Notes under the pieces: model-generated
Database searches by the model: none
The model's input: the letters and a program-made list of their open reading frames with translations, nothing else
What the model was told of the DNA's origin: nothing
Part shown: positions 34,853 to 42,902 of the stretch, piece after piece
Layout of the letters: every line of letters begins with the position of its first letter
Position numbering within the stretch: position 1 is the stretch's first letter
Origin: Planctomycetota bacterium
GTDB lineage: Bacteria; Planctomycetota; J058
NCBI GenBank assembly: GCA_019636275.1
Contig: JAHBXY010000041.1
Location: 1 to 59,146 of the forward strand
Direction: 5' to 3'
Length of the DNA: 59,146 bases
Made by a program: the position numbers and the translations under genes

Positions 34853-35389
34853 ATGATCCGGCTCGACGAGTTCCTCCGTCAGACGGCGCCCCTGACCGAC
34901 GCGGCCGGCTTCGCCCTGGCCTACCCGCACCCGGCGCTGACGCTCCGCGTCCCGACCGGCGCCCCGGCGGCGCCGGCCAAGCAGGTGAGCCTCAACGACA
35001 CGCTCGACGACGAGGGGGTGATGGCGCTCCTCGGCGACCCGCTCGACCGCACGCACGTGGCCTTCCTGCTGAAGAGCCAGCGCAACCCGTTCGGGAACAT
35101 CATCAGCGTCGGCCGCGCCGCGAGCAACGACGTGTGCATCGACCACTCGAGCGTCTCCAAGGTCCACGCCGTGTTCACGTGCGTCGGCGCGAGCTGGAAG
35201 GTCTCCGACCGCAAGGCGAAGAACGGGCTCTACGTGAACCGCGTGCAGCTCGACCCCGGCGCCTCGGCCCCGCTCGAGGACGGCGCCCTGATCGCCCTCG
35301 GCACGCAGGTCGAGGGCACGTTCCACACGCCGCGCGGGCTGTGGGCGTTCCTCGAGCTGGTGCGCATGCGCGAACGAACTCGCAGGTAA
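34853..35389 (+). CDS. FHA-domain protein
   Basis: A 178-residue soluble protein with a C-terminal forkhead-associated domain (about residues 75-160). The phosphothreonine-binding loops are intact: ISVGRAASNDVCID gives the GR pair, HSSVSKVHAVF gives the conserved Ser and His, and KAKNGLYVNRVQL gives the Asn-Gly turn. The N-terminal 70 residues are not recognised. FHA domains read phosphothreonine, so this protein is probably a target adaptor of one of the two upstream kinases; the gap to the second kinase is only 10 bases. ATG at 34853 is chosen because it follows the kinase stop directly. Confidence 0.92.
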   Translation: MIRLDEFLRQTAPLTDAAGFALAYPHPALTLRVPTGAPAAPAKQVSLNDTLDDEGVMALLGDPLDRTHVAFLLKSQRNPFGNIISVGRAASNDVCIDHSSVSKVHAVFTCVGASWKVSDRKAKNGLYVNRVQLDPGASAPLEDGALIALGTQVEGTFHTPRGLWAFLELVRMRERTRR

Positions 35390-35390
35390 C

Positions 35391-35535
35391 TCGACGGCTG
35401 CGGCCGCGGATGACGGGCGAGGCCGCGCGCGCGCGGCCGATAGGATCAGGCGATCGATATCGTCCGCGCGCGCGCGGCCTCGCCTCGTCCTCCGCGGCCT
35501 CGCCTCACGTGCTGCTGCGTTCCACCCGTGGTCCG
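35391..35535 (+). repeat. Post-stop palindromic element, copy 2
   Basis: It begins one base after the FHA stop (TAA) with TCGACGGCTGCGGCCGCGGA. The 27-base arms 35416..35442 and 35458..35484 pair at 26 of 27 positions around the loop GGATCAGGCGATCGA (35443..35457). A tail CCTCGCCTCGTCCTCCGCGG (about 35479..35498) continues into a stretch resembling copy 1. Against copy 1 (1604..1750, minus) the flanks and loop differ by one base each, while about ten stem positions differ on both arms. Confidence 0.85.
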
Positions 35536-35584
35536 GGCGTCATGAACCCACGCCGAATGGTCAGCGCGTCAACTGCTGCGTCGA

Positions 35585-35740
35585 CCCGTTCCCGTTCCCG
35601 TTCCCGGTTGTTGGGGCCACATGAACTTCGACCACGAGCGCGGGTCGAGACCTCCTCCTCCGTGTGGTCTCCATGCTCACTCGCATGATCAACAACCTCG
35701 GAGGTGCGGGAACGGGAACGGGAACGGGAACGGGAACGGA
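35585..35740. repeat. Inverted hexanucleotide repeat pair
   Basis: Three and a half CCCGTT units with a CCCGG end (35585..35607) face five GGGAAC units (35708..35740) on the same strand, so they can pair. The inner flank GGTTGTTG (35606..35613) also has a complement, CAACAACC (35690..35697), extending the pairing after a 10-base interruption. The enclosed loop is about 76 bases. A separate tandem CGCTAA triplet lies at 35761..35779. Confidence 0.88.
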
Positions 35741-35926
35741 AGACTCGACTGAGAGTTGGCCGCTAACGCTAACGCTAACCATTCGGCACCACGTCAAGAC
35801 CGGACGTTCGATGCCGCTCCGGTCCGCCCGTGACGACGGACGGGCCGGCTCGCAGAGGAACACCGCGCGGCCAGGGCGCTGACGTCGCCTCGACGGATCA
35901 CGTGGCGGCCGCAGCCGTCGCCGACG

Positions 35927-37453
35927 CTACCGGGCGGTCTCCTCGACCCGGACCTCGCGCACCACGGTCACCTTGATCTCGCCCGGGCCGAGCTCCGCCG
36001 CCTCGACGGCGCGGGCGACGTCGCGCGCGAGGCGCTGCGCGGTGCGGTCGGAGTGCTTCTGCGGGTCGACGACGATCCGCAGCTCGCGCCCGGCCTGCAG
36101 CGCCAGCGCGCGCAGGACGCCCGGCTGCTTGAGCGCCAGGGCCTCGACCTCGGCGCGGCGGCGGATCGCCTGCTCGAGCGCCCCGTCGCGGGCGCCGGGC
36201 CGCGAGGTGGAGAGCGCGTTGGCGAGCTGGACGAGCGCCGCGTAGGGCGACGCGGCCTGGACCTCCTCGTGGTGGGCCGCGATCGCGTCGACGACCAGCG
36301 GGTCCTCGTCGCAGCGCCGCGCGAAGTCGGCGCCGACCGCCGCGTGGCTGCCCTCGACCTCGTGCTCGACGGCCAGGCCCACGTCGTGCAGGAGCCCGGC
36401 GCGCCGCGCGAGCGCCTCGTCGAGCCCCAGCTCGGCCGCGAGCAGCCCCGCCAGGCGCGCCGTCTCGACCGCGTGCAGGCGCACGTTCTGGCCCTCCGAC
36501 GTGCGGTACTCGAGCCGCCCGAGCAACGTCAGCAGCCGTGGATGCAGCGGCTCGACCCGCGCCTCGGCGGCGGCCGCCCGCCCCAGCGCCTCGGTCGTCT
36601 CCTCCACCTCGACGCGCGCCGCGACGACGGCCTCGACGATCCGGTCGGGCTGGACGCGGCCGTCGTCCAGGAGCCGCCCGAGCGCGCGCCGGGCCACCTC
36701 GCGCCGCAGCGGGTCGAACGACGAGAGCACGACGACGCCGGGCGTGTCGTCGATCAGCAGGTCGACGCCCGCCTCCTGCTCGAACGTGCGCACGTTGCGC
36801 GCCTCGCGCCCGACGAGCAGCCCCTTGAGGTCGTCCGAGGGCAGGGGCACGACCGTGATCATCGTCGGGTGCCCGTGCGCCCAGGCCGCGCGCTGCAGCG
36901 CCGCGACGAGCGCCTCGCGCGCGCGCCGGGCGAGGTCGTGCGCCAGGGCCGCGTCGGCCCGCGCGCGCACCTCGGCCGCCTCGGCCTGGCAGCGCTGCTC
37001 GACGCGCTCGAGCAGCAGGTCCTCGGCCTCCTCGCGGCGCAGGCCCGAGATCCGCTCCAGCTCGCGCAGCTCGCGCTGCTGCAGCCGCTCGACCTCGGCC
37101 CGCTCGGCGTCGAGCGTCGCCTGCGCCCCCTTGAGCTCGGCCTCACGCACCGACAGGCGCCGCTCGCGGTCCTCGATCGCCTCCGTGCGCCGGTCGAGGG
37201 CGTCCTCGCGCCCGCGGCCGCGCGCCTCGAGCTGCTCGAGCTCGCGCCGGCGCGTCGCCAGCCCCGCCTCGAGGTCGGCGCGCTCGCGCAGCGCCTGCTC
37301 GCGGGCCGCGACCTCGGCGTCGGCCCGCAGCCGCGCCCGCTCGTCGTCGAGGAGCCGCCGGCGGAGCGCGGGCAGCCCCCACACCGACAGCGACGCCGCG
37401 GCGGCCGCCAGCGCGCAGAGCCCGCCGAGGAGGAAGGCCAGGCCCGGGTCCAA
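35927..37453 (-). CDS. rny: Ribonuclease Y
   Basis: A 508-residue membrane endoribonuclease with the full RNase Y order: N-terminal span (LAFLLGGLCALAAAAASLSV), long coiled coil to about residue 190, KH domain (LKGLLVGREARNVRTFEQEA, then GVDLLIDDTPGVVVLSSFDP), and HD domain with the metal pair in AGLLHDVGLAVEHEVEGSHA. The family usually has HDIGKAVDHE; here the Lys is Leu but the His-Asp pair is intact. The C-terminal dimer region (GELKVTVVREV-like, IKVTVVREVRVEETAR) is present. It starts mRNA decay in many non-enteric bacteria. It is convergent with the FHA gene and divergent from the PDZ protein. Confidence 0.94.
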   Translation of the reverse strand: MDPGLAFLLGGLCALAAAAASLSVWGLPALRRRLLDDERARLRADAEVAAREQALRERADLEAGLATRRRELEQLEARGRGREDALDRRTEAIEDRERRLSVREAELKGAQATLDAERAEVERLQQRELRELERISGLRREEAEDLLLERVEQRCQAEAAEVRARADAALAHDLARRAREALVAALQRAAWAHGHPTMITVVPLPSDDLKGLLVGREARNVRTFEQEAGVDLLIDDTPGVVVLSSFDPLRREVARRALGRLLDDGRVQPDRIVEAVVAARVEVEETTEALGRAAAAEARVEPLHPRLLTLLGRLEYRTSEGQNVRLHAVETARLAGLLAAELGLDEALARRAGLLHDVGLAVEHEVEGSHAAVGADFARRCDEDPLVVDAIAAHHEEVQAASPYAALVQLANALSTSRPGARDGALEQAIRRRAEVEALALKQPGVLRALALQAGRELRIVVDPQKHSDRTAQRLARDVARAVEAAELGPGEIKVTVVREVRVEETAR

Positions 37454-37643
37454 CGCGGCTCCTCTCCATCGCCGCCGACCACCGTCCGGCGACCGACACG
37501 CGCGCGGATTGTAACGCGCGTAGCCTCCTGCGCCGCCACGAGCTACGTCCCCTGCGAGGGCCGACCCCGCAGGTCCAGTTTCCGGAGGCGGCCTCGGGGC
37601 GCCTTTGCTACCCTCGGTCCCCCTAGCCGTTCAGGGGATCCCC

Positions 37644-39044
37644 GTGCGCATCCGCCCGTCCATCGCCGCCCTCGCCCTGGCCGCGGCCCTCGGCGCCGTC
37701 GCCCGGGCCGACGAGCAGGCCGTCGCCATGCGCAAGGCCGTCGAGCGCCACGCCGCGGCGCTCGTGCGCGTCGAGGCCACCGCGACGCTCGGCGTCGAGG
37801 GCCTCCCCGGCCTCGGCCGCGGCGCGCGCCGCACGCACGAGGTGTCGACGGCCGGGGTCGTGGTCGCGGGCGACGGGCTGGTGGTCTTCCCGGCGGCGGC
37901 CCTCGACCCCGCCGGCGACGTCTTCGCCCTCCTCGGCGCGCGCCCGCGGGCCGAGGTCCTGGCGATCTCCGTCGTGGGCGCCGACGGCCGCGTGCGCGAC
38001 GCCGAGTGGGTCGGCCGCGACCTCGCGCTGGGCCTGGGCTTCCTGCGCGTCGTCGAGGCCGGCCGCGCCGGCCTGGCCCCGGTGACCTTCGGCCAGGCCG
38101 CCCCCGACCTCGGCGACCCGCTCCTCGTCCTCAGCGTCGGCCCCGCGCGCCTCGAGCGCCCGCGGCGCGTCGACGCGGCGCGCGTCTCCTACCGGACGGC
38201 GCGGCACCTGGGCACGACGCCGCGCCTGCCGCACGCCCTGGGCGGCCTCGTCGTGGCCCTCGACGGGACGCCGCTCGGCCTCCTCGCCCCGCTGGCCGCG
38301 CCGACCGAGCGCCCCGACCTGCTCACGCCCGACCTCCTCGCCGAGCAGCGCGCCGGGCACGTCCTCCTCGCGCCGGCCTTCCAGGCGCTCGTGGCCTCGC
38401 CGCCGGTCGAGCCGGGCGGCCCGGTCGCCGCGGCCAGCCGCGCTCGCGCCTGGCTGGGGATCAAGCACGAGGTCCTGACCCCCGAGCTGGCGCAGGTCCA
38501 CGGCCTCGACGTCGACACCGGCGTGCGCGTGGCGGCCGTCTACGACGGCCCGGCGAAGGTCGCCGGCCTCCAGCCGGGCGACGTCCTGCAGACGCTCGAC
38601 GGCGAGCCGCTCGACCTCGACCCGGGCGAGTCGTTCGACGACCTCATCGAGGACTTCCCCGTCGGCAGCAAGGTCACGCTCGGCGTGCGCCGCCGCGGCC
38701 AGGCGCGCCAGGTCGAGGTCGAGCTGGCCCGCGGCCCCGTGCGCCCGCGCGACGCCGAGCGGGCGGCCCTCCCCGAGGTGGGCCTGCTCGTGCGCGCGCT
38801 CACCTTCCACGACCGCGAGGACGCCGGCCTGCCCCACACGGTCACCGGCGCCGTGGTCCTCGAGGTCGAGCCCGACGGCGCCGCCTCGCGCGCCGGCCTG
38901 CGCCCGGGCGACCTGCTGCTCGAGGTCGCCGGCGCCCCGGTGGCCGGCCTGGGTGACCTCCGGGCGCGCCTCGTCGCGCCCGGCGCCCACGCCCTCAAGG
39001 TCCGCCGCCGCGGTGAGGAGTTGACCCTCCGTGTCCGGCGCTGA
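37644..39044 (+). CDS. Exported degenerate HtrA-like protein with two PDZ domains
   Basis: A 466-residue secreted protein with a signal peptide (ALALAAALGAVARADEQ). Residues 25-250 follow the trypsin-fold layout of HtrA (VSTAGVVVAGDGLVVFPAAA; LGLGFLRV), but where the GNSGG nucleophile motif is expected there is LPHALGGLVVALDG, so Ser is replaced by Leu. The usual His-Asp setting is also not clear. Two PDZ domains follow (AWLGIKHEVLTPELAQVHGL to GLQPGDVLQTLDG; VTGAVVLEVEPDGAASRAGL). It is probably a non-catalytic scaffold or chaperone in the periplasm. GTG at 37644 is chosen because AGGGGA precedes it. Confidence 0.82.
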   Translation: MRIRPSIAALALAAALGAVARADEQAVAMRKAVERHAAALVRVEATATLGVEGLPGLGRGARRTHEVSTAGVVVAGDGLVVFPAAALDPAGDVFALLGARPRAEVLAISVVGADGRVRDAEWVGRDLALGLGFLRVVEAGRAGLAPVTFGQAAPDLGDPLLVLSVGPARLERPRRVDAARVSYRTARHLGTTPRLPHALGGLVVALDGTPLGLLAPLAAPTERPDLLTPDLLAEQRAGHVLLAPAFQALVASPPVEPGGPVAAASRARAWLGIKHEVLTPELAQVHGLDVDTGVRVAAVYDGPAKVAGLQPGDVLQTLDGEPLDLDPGESFDDLIEDFPVGSKVTLGVRRRGQARQVEVELARGPVRPRDAERAALPEVGLLVRALTFHDREDAGLPHTVTGAVVLEVEPDGAASRAGLRPGDLLLEVAGAPVAGLGDLRARLVAPGAHALKVRRRGEELTLRVRR

Positions 39045-39134
39045 ACGCCTCCGGCGCCCGTGCGCCACGCTGGCCCCCGCCGGCCGGTCCGGACGCCGGT
39101 TCGCTCTCCTCGTCGCATCCCGAGGTCGTGAGAC

Positions 39135-39728
39135 ATGAGCTCCTCCATCGAGTTGCCCACCGCCAAGCCGCGCCCCTTGCCGGTCGTGGCCGCGGCGCCC
39201 ACGCTCCAGACCACCTTCCAGCCGACGTCCTTCCAGGGCGAGGCCCGCAAGAGCAACGAGGTGGAGGGCTTCGTCTACAACCGCTGGAAGGGCGTCTTCT
39301 ACACGGTCCTGATCCTCTTCAAGCTGCCCTTCCTGCCCCTGTGGCCGTTCTTCATCGCCCGCGAGGCCAAGGACTGGTCGATCGCGCGCAACTACTTCAG
39401 GACGCTCCTCTACTGCTTCACCGTGATCGTGCAGCAGATCCGCTTCGGGTCGTTCGTCCGGCTCCTCAAGTACAACCTGCTCATGGGCCCCGACGAGGTG
39501 AAGCGCCGGATCGCGCAGCGCCGCGGCGCCTGCACCCGCTGCGCGAAGTGCTGCCAGCAGTTCGAGTGCATCTTCCTCGGCCGTGACGAGCAGACGAAGG
39601 AGTTCTACTGCAAGGTCTACGGGACCGATTACTGGTACTACGGGACCTGCGGCCGCTATCCCCTCGACCAGGCCGACATCGACGCCCACGCCTGCCCCGG
39701 CTTCTCCTTCCAGCACGTCGAGAAGTAG
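39135..39728 (+). CDS. YkgJ-family cysteine-cluster membrane-associated protein
   Basis: A 197-residue protein with a hydrophobic segment (YTVLILFKLPFLPLWPFFIA, about residues 55-75) and a C-terminal YkgJ-type CxxCxxCC cluster, GACTRCAKCCQQFECIFLG, then YCKVYGTDYWYYGTCGRYP and HACPGFSF. The family likely binds zinc or an iron-sulfur cluster; its role is unknown. The N-terminal 40 residues are a Pro-rich tail. It is followed by about 260 bases before the next gene, with no shared operon visible. Confidence 0.85.
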   Translation: MSSSIELPTAKPRPLPVVAAAPTLQTTFQPTSFQGEARKSNEVEGFVYNRWKGVFYTVLILFKLPFLPLWPFFIAREAKDWSIARNYFRTLLYCFTVIVQQIRFGSFVRLLKYNLLMGPDEVKRRIAQRRGACTRCAKCCQQFECIFLGRDEQTKEFYCKVYGTDYWYYGTCGRYPLDQADIDAHACPGFSFQHVEK

Positions 39729-39987
39729 GTCGACGCCGGCTCGCGCGCCGGCTCGCCCGACACCCCCGATCCACGGCCGTCGATCGCGCACCGCCCCGAG
39801 CCGGGCGGTGCGTCGCCATGGCAGGCCGCCGCCGCGATCAAACCAGTTGGTGCATGGGTGCAGCGCGCTCTGCACGGCTTGGTTCAGGGCGGGGGGGGTA
39901 TCCGACACAACCATAGCCGTCACAAGCGCCCGCAGCTTTGGAACGGTTCCTGCGCAGAGGGTCCAGCGCAAGGAAGGTTGGTCCCCC

Positions 39988-40881
39988 ATGCGGTTCAGTG
40001 ACGTGCGCGTCGGCGAGTCCCTCACCCTCCGCTCCGAGACGCCGGTGGCCTGGCGGGTGATCCTCAAGAAGGTCAACGACGAGCGCGCCGAGGACGACCG
40101 CGGCGTGACGATCGCGATCGGCGCCGACGAGGAGTGCGACGTCCTCGAGACGGTGTCCGTGAGCCACGCGCTGTGGTTCGAGCACGAGGGCGCCTGGAAG
40201 CTCGTCCTGCGCTGGACCTCGCCGCGCGACGCCCGCGCGAAGTGGGCCACGGTCGACCCGACCGCCGACGACGAGGGCAAGGTCCGCGCGAGCGGCAGCC
40301 AGCAGGAGCCGGGCGAGGACCGCCGCGCCCGCGCGCTCCTGGCCTCGGCCATGCACGCCCGCGGCGACACGAAGCAGGCGATCTCGCTCTACGACGAGCT
40401 CCTCGCCGAGAGCGCCGACGCGGCCCTGCTCAACAACCGCGGCGCGGCCCGCGCGTCCGAGGGCGACGTGAAGGGCGCGATCGACGACTACACCCACGCG
40501 ATCTCGCTCGACGACTCGCTGGCGCAGGCCTACAGCAACCGCGGCAACGCGCTCACGAAGCTGGCCAAGTACCAGGAGGCGCTCCTCGACTACGACCGGG
40601 CCCTCACCCGCTCGGGCGACGTGGCCGCGATCTACTGCAACCGCGGCCTCGCCCGGAAGATGCTCGGCGACATGCCCGGCAGCGTCGAGGACTTCGAGGC
40701 GGCCCTGGCCCTCGACGAGCGCTTCGCCCCCGCCTACCTCGCGCGCGGCAGCGTCCGCGCGCTGACCGGCGACGTGCCCGGCGCCGTGCGCGACCTCGAG
40801 CGCTTCCTCGAGCTGTCGCCGCAGGCGCCGCAGGCCACGCAGGTCCGCACCGCGCTCTCCCGCCTGAACCAGGCGATCTGA
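39988..40881 (+). CDS. TPR-repeat protein
   Basis: A 297-residue soluble protein. The first 105 residues are beta-rich and of unknown fold (MRFSDVRVGESLTLRSETPV). Residues 110-297 hold about five tetratricopeptide repeats with the usual spacing, such as NNRGAARASEGDVKGAIDDY, YSNRGNALTKLAKYQEALLD and CNRGLARKMLGDMPGSVEDF. The TPRs suggest a protein-binding scaffold. ATG at 39988 follows AAGGAAGG. A clear terminator follows the gene. Confidence 0.85.
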   Translation: MRFSDVRVGESLTLRSETPVAWRVILKKVNDERAEDDRGVTIAIGADEECDVLETVSVSHALWFEHEGAWKLVLRWTSPRDARAKWATVDPTADDEGKVRASGSQQEPGEDRRARALLASAMHARGDTKQAISLYDELLAESADAALLNNRGAARASEGDVKGAIDDYTHAISLDDSLAQAYSNRGNALTKLAKYQEALLDYDRALTRSGDVAAIYCNRGLARKMLGDMPGSVEDFEAALALDERFAPAYLARGSVRALTGDVPGAVRDLERFLELSPQAPQATQVRTALSRLNQAI

Positions 40882-40897
40882 CGACGCACACACAAGG

Positions 40898-40923
40898 CAC
40901 CCCGGGCTTGCCCGCCCGGGGTG
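40898..40923 (+). terminator. Stem-loop after the TPR gene
   Basis: A perfect 10-bp stem, CACCCCGGGC (40898..40907) with GCCCGGGGTG (40914..40923), and a 6-base loop lie 16 bases after the TPR stop. The plus-strand tail TTCG is weak, so it may be a processing or attenuating hairpin rather than a strong terminator. Confidence 0.65.
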
Positions 40924-41732
40924 TTCGCCGGGGGGGGCACGCTAGGAGGTGAGCCGCGCGTCCGCGCGCGCCTCACGCTCCGCGCTCGCGCGCGGAGTCT
41001 CGGGCCTCGGTGTCGGAGGGGGGACTACGACTCAGGTCTGAGCGACCTCGGGGGGGCGCGCGCTCGCGCGCGCCCCCCTGAGGTCCCTGGTCATCTCGGG
41101 CGGCCGCTCTCCTTCTCCGCAGCACGGGCCCGCTTCGGCCGGGCGGAGAGAGGGGAGGGCGGGGCTGCACGGACCCGCATCTCTCGGGACTCTTCTTCTT
41201 CTTCTTCGCCTGTCCCGGCCCCGCCTTCCCCTCCCTCCGCCCCCCGCTCCCCGGCCTCGCAGGCCGCTGAGCGGGCGGCCCGGCGCGCGCGCGGGCTCGC
41301 CCGGCGCCCCTAAGGCACTAGACCAAATGCACTTGCGCCGCAAAGGCGTCGATCGGGCGCCCGTCGTTGGAACCCGAGGAAGGCCAACGCGTACGAGCGA
41401 CAGTCCCTTCGACCCGGTCGCGGGCCGCCGAGACCACGCGCGCAAACAATTGCAGGACAATTTCTTATGGCGCGCTTAACGGCGCCCACCGACAGGCGGA
41501 CGGAAAAAATCTCCGATGGTCCCCTAAAAACTGTCGGAGCGTTCGGTTATATCCCTGATTGGAGTCGAGCGAGTTCACGTTCCGGGCTCGGAGGGGAACC
41601 CGGACGTGCCCTCGGGCGAGTCCGATCGGCGCGAAGGCGCCGATCTCGACGCACGCTGACGGGGATCCGGGGACGGCTCCCGTCCACCGCTCGCCAGCGG
41701 CCGGACCCAACCCAACCAGGGAGTAGACGACC
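40924..41732. other. Hairpin-rich intergenic region and leader of the H1-like gene
   Basis: About 800 bases without a convincing gene. The first half is packed with inverted repeats, for example CTCCGCGC-TCGC-GCGCGGAG near 40978, and ACCTCGGGGGGGCGCGCGC pairing with GCGCGCCCCCCTGAGGT near 41047..41084. The second half (41440..41560) is markedly AT-richer (CAATTGCAGGACAATTTCTT), unlike any other stretch nearby, and probably contains the promoter and a long leader for the H1-like gene. A short CTCCGA/TCGGAG hairpin lies at 41511..41538. Confidence 0.6.
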
Positions 41733-42020
41733 ATGGCGAAGAAGAAGGCTGGCAAGAAGGCCGGCGGCGCGAAGAAGAAGGCCGGCGGCGCGAAGAAGAA
41801 GGCCGGCAAGAAGGCCGGCGGCGCCAAGAAGAAGGCCGGCAAGAAGGCCGGCGGCGCGAAGAAGAAGGCCGGCAAGAAGGCCGGCGGCGCCAAGAAGAAG
41901 GCCGGCGGCAAGAAGAAGGCCGGCAAGAAGAAGGCCGGCAAGAAGACCGCATCAGGCGGCACCACCCCACCACCGCCCGGCGGCGGCGGCGAGCCGCCCA
42001 TGCCCTCCATGCCCTGGTAG
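41733..42020 (+). CDS. Histone H1-like Lys/Ala/Gly-rich basic protein
   Basis: A 95-residue, extremely basic protein. Residues 1-72 are short repeats of KKAG, KKAGG and AKKKAG, about half lysine, and the C-terminus turns to a Gly/Pro-rich tail (GTTPPPPGGGGEPPMPSMPW). This is the composition of bacterial histone H1-like proteins such as Hc1 and the C-terminal tails of AlgP or HU variants, which bind DNA through charge. ATG at 41733 follows CAGGGAG. The repeats are clear at DNA level too (GGCGCGAAGAAGAAGGCC type), so the length may vary between strains. Function in nucleoid compaction is inferred from composition only. Confidence 0.8.
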   Translation: MAKKKAGKKAGGAKKKAGGAKKKAGKKAGGAKKKAGKKAGGAKKKAGKKAGGAKKKAGGKKKAGKKKAGKKTASGGTTPPPPGGGGEPPMPSMPW

Positions 42021-42146
42021 GGCGCGGAGCAACACCGATCTCTTTCTCGCGCGCAGCGTGGCCCCGGCCACGCTGCGCGTCTTCGTACGGGGACGACGTC
42101 CGGAGGGCGCGGCGACCGGGTGATACGCTGGGGACGGAGGTGCGCG

Positions 42147-42902
42147 GTGGACCTCGCGCCCGGCTGCTGGCTCGGCGACTGGATCATCGAGGCCCCGCTC
42201 GGCCAGGGCGGCTTCGGCCAGGTGTTCCGGGCGCGGCACGCCACGAGCGGCGCGGCGGCGGCCCTGAAGGTCGCGCGCGACCGCCGCGACCTGCGCCTGG
42301 TGGCCGTCGAGCACCCGGGCGTCGTGCGGACGCTCGAGGCGCACCTCGACCACGACCCGCCCTTCCTGGCGCTCGAGCTGGTCCCGGACGGCAGCCTGCG
42401 CGACGCCCTGCGCGCGGGGCCGCTGCCCGCCGGGCGCGCGCTGGCCGTCGTCACGCAGGTCGCCGCCGCGCTCGACCACGCGCACGCGCAGGGGCTCCTG
42501 CACCTCGACGTGAAGCCCGAGAACGTCCTCGTCGACGGCGGGCGCGACCTCTACAAGCTGGCCGACTTCGGCGGCCCGCGGCCGGAGGCCGACGCGGGCG
42601 CGCTGGCCCACTCGCTGCGGCTCACGGGCGACGCGCGTGTGGCGAGCACGCGCGACTACGCGGCGCCCGAGGTGCGCGAGGGGGCGGGGCGCGTCGACCG
42701 GCGGGCGGACGTCTACAGCCTGGGCGTGCTGGCCTACGAGCTCCTGACCGGGCGCCTGCCGCTGGGGCTCGACCGCCCGAGCGAGCTCGCGCCGGCGCTG
42801 CCGCGCGCCGTCGACGCGGCCCTCGAGCACGCGTTGGCGCGGAGCCCCGAGCGGCGAACGCTGTCGGCGGGCGCCCTGGCGGCCGACCCTGCTCAGCCCT
42901 GA
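42147..42902 (+). CDS. Third Ser/Thr protein kinase, soluble domain only
   Basis: A 251-residue kinase domain with LGQGGFGQVFRARH, the ATP lysine in AAALKVARD, LLHLDVKPENVLVD, ADFGGPR and APEVREGAGRVDRRADVYS. The catalytic loop reads HLD instead of HRD, a non-RD variant seen in some bacterial kinases, with Asp and Asn kept, so activity is possible. GTG at 42147 follows GGACGGAGG. The domain ends complete at TGA 42902, but unlike the two kinases upstream there is no membrane span. The next 215 bases read as protein in other frames, so it may once have continued into the downstream CsgG/LpoB-like gene. Confidence 0.85.
   Translation: MDLAPGCWLGDWIIEAPLGQGGFGQVFRARHATSGAAAALKVARDRRDLRLVAVEHPGVVRTLEAHLDHDPPFLALELVPDGSLRDALRAGPLPAGRALAVVTQVAAALDHAHAQGLLHLDVKPENVLVDGGRDLYKLADFGGPRPEADAGALAHSLRLTGDARVASTRDYAAPEVREGAGRVDRRADVYSLGVLAYELLTGRLPLGLDRPSELAPALPRAVDAALEHALARSPERRTLSAGALAADPAQP

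Larger units (their letters stand above)
35390..35926. other. Repeat-rich intergenic region between convergent genes
   Basis: This 537-base gap between the FHA and RNase Y genes has no convincing gene. It holds palindromic element copy 2 (35391..35535), an inverted pair of hexanucleotide repeats (35585..35607 and 35708..35740), and three copies of CGCTAA at 35761..35779. It looks like a hotspot for structured, non-coding DNA. Confidence 0.75.

Noticed and set aside
41190..41207. CTT microsatellite as a regulatory phase-variation tract
   Set aside because: Five CTT units lie in a non-coding stretch about 525 bases from the next start codon, with no frame or promoter spacing to alter.
42147..42902. 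Kinase called inactive because of HLD in place of HRD
   Set aside because: The catalytic Asp, the Asn and the DFG motif are intact and non-RD kinases can be active, so inactivity is not supported.
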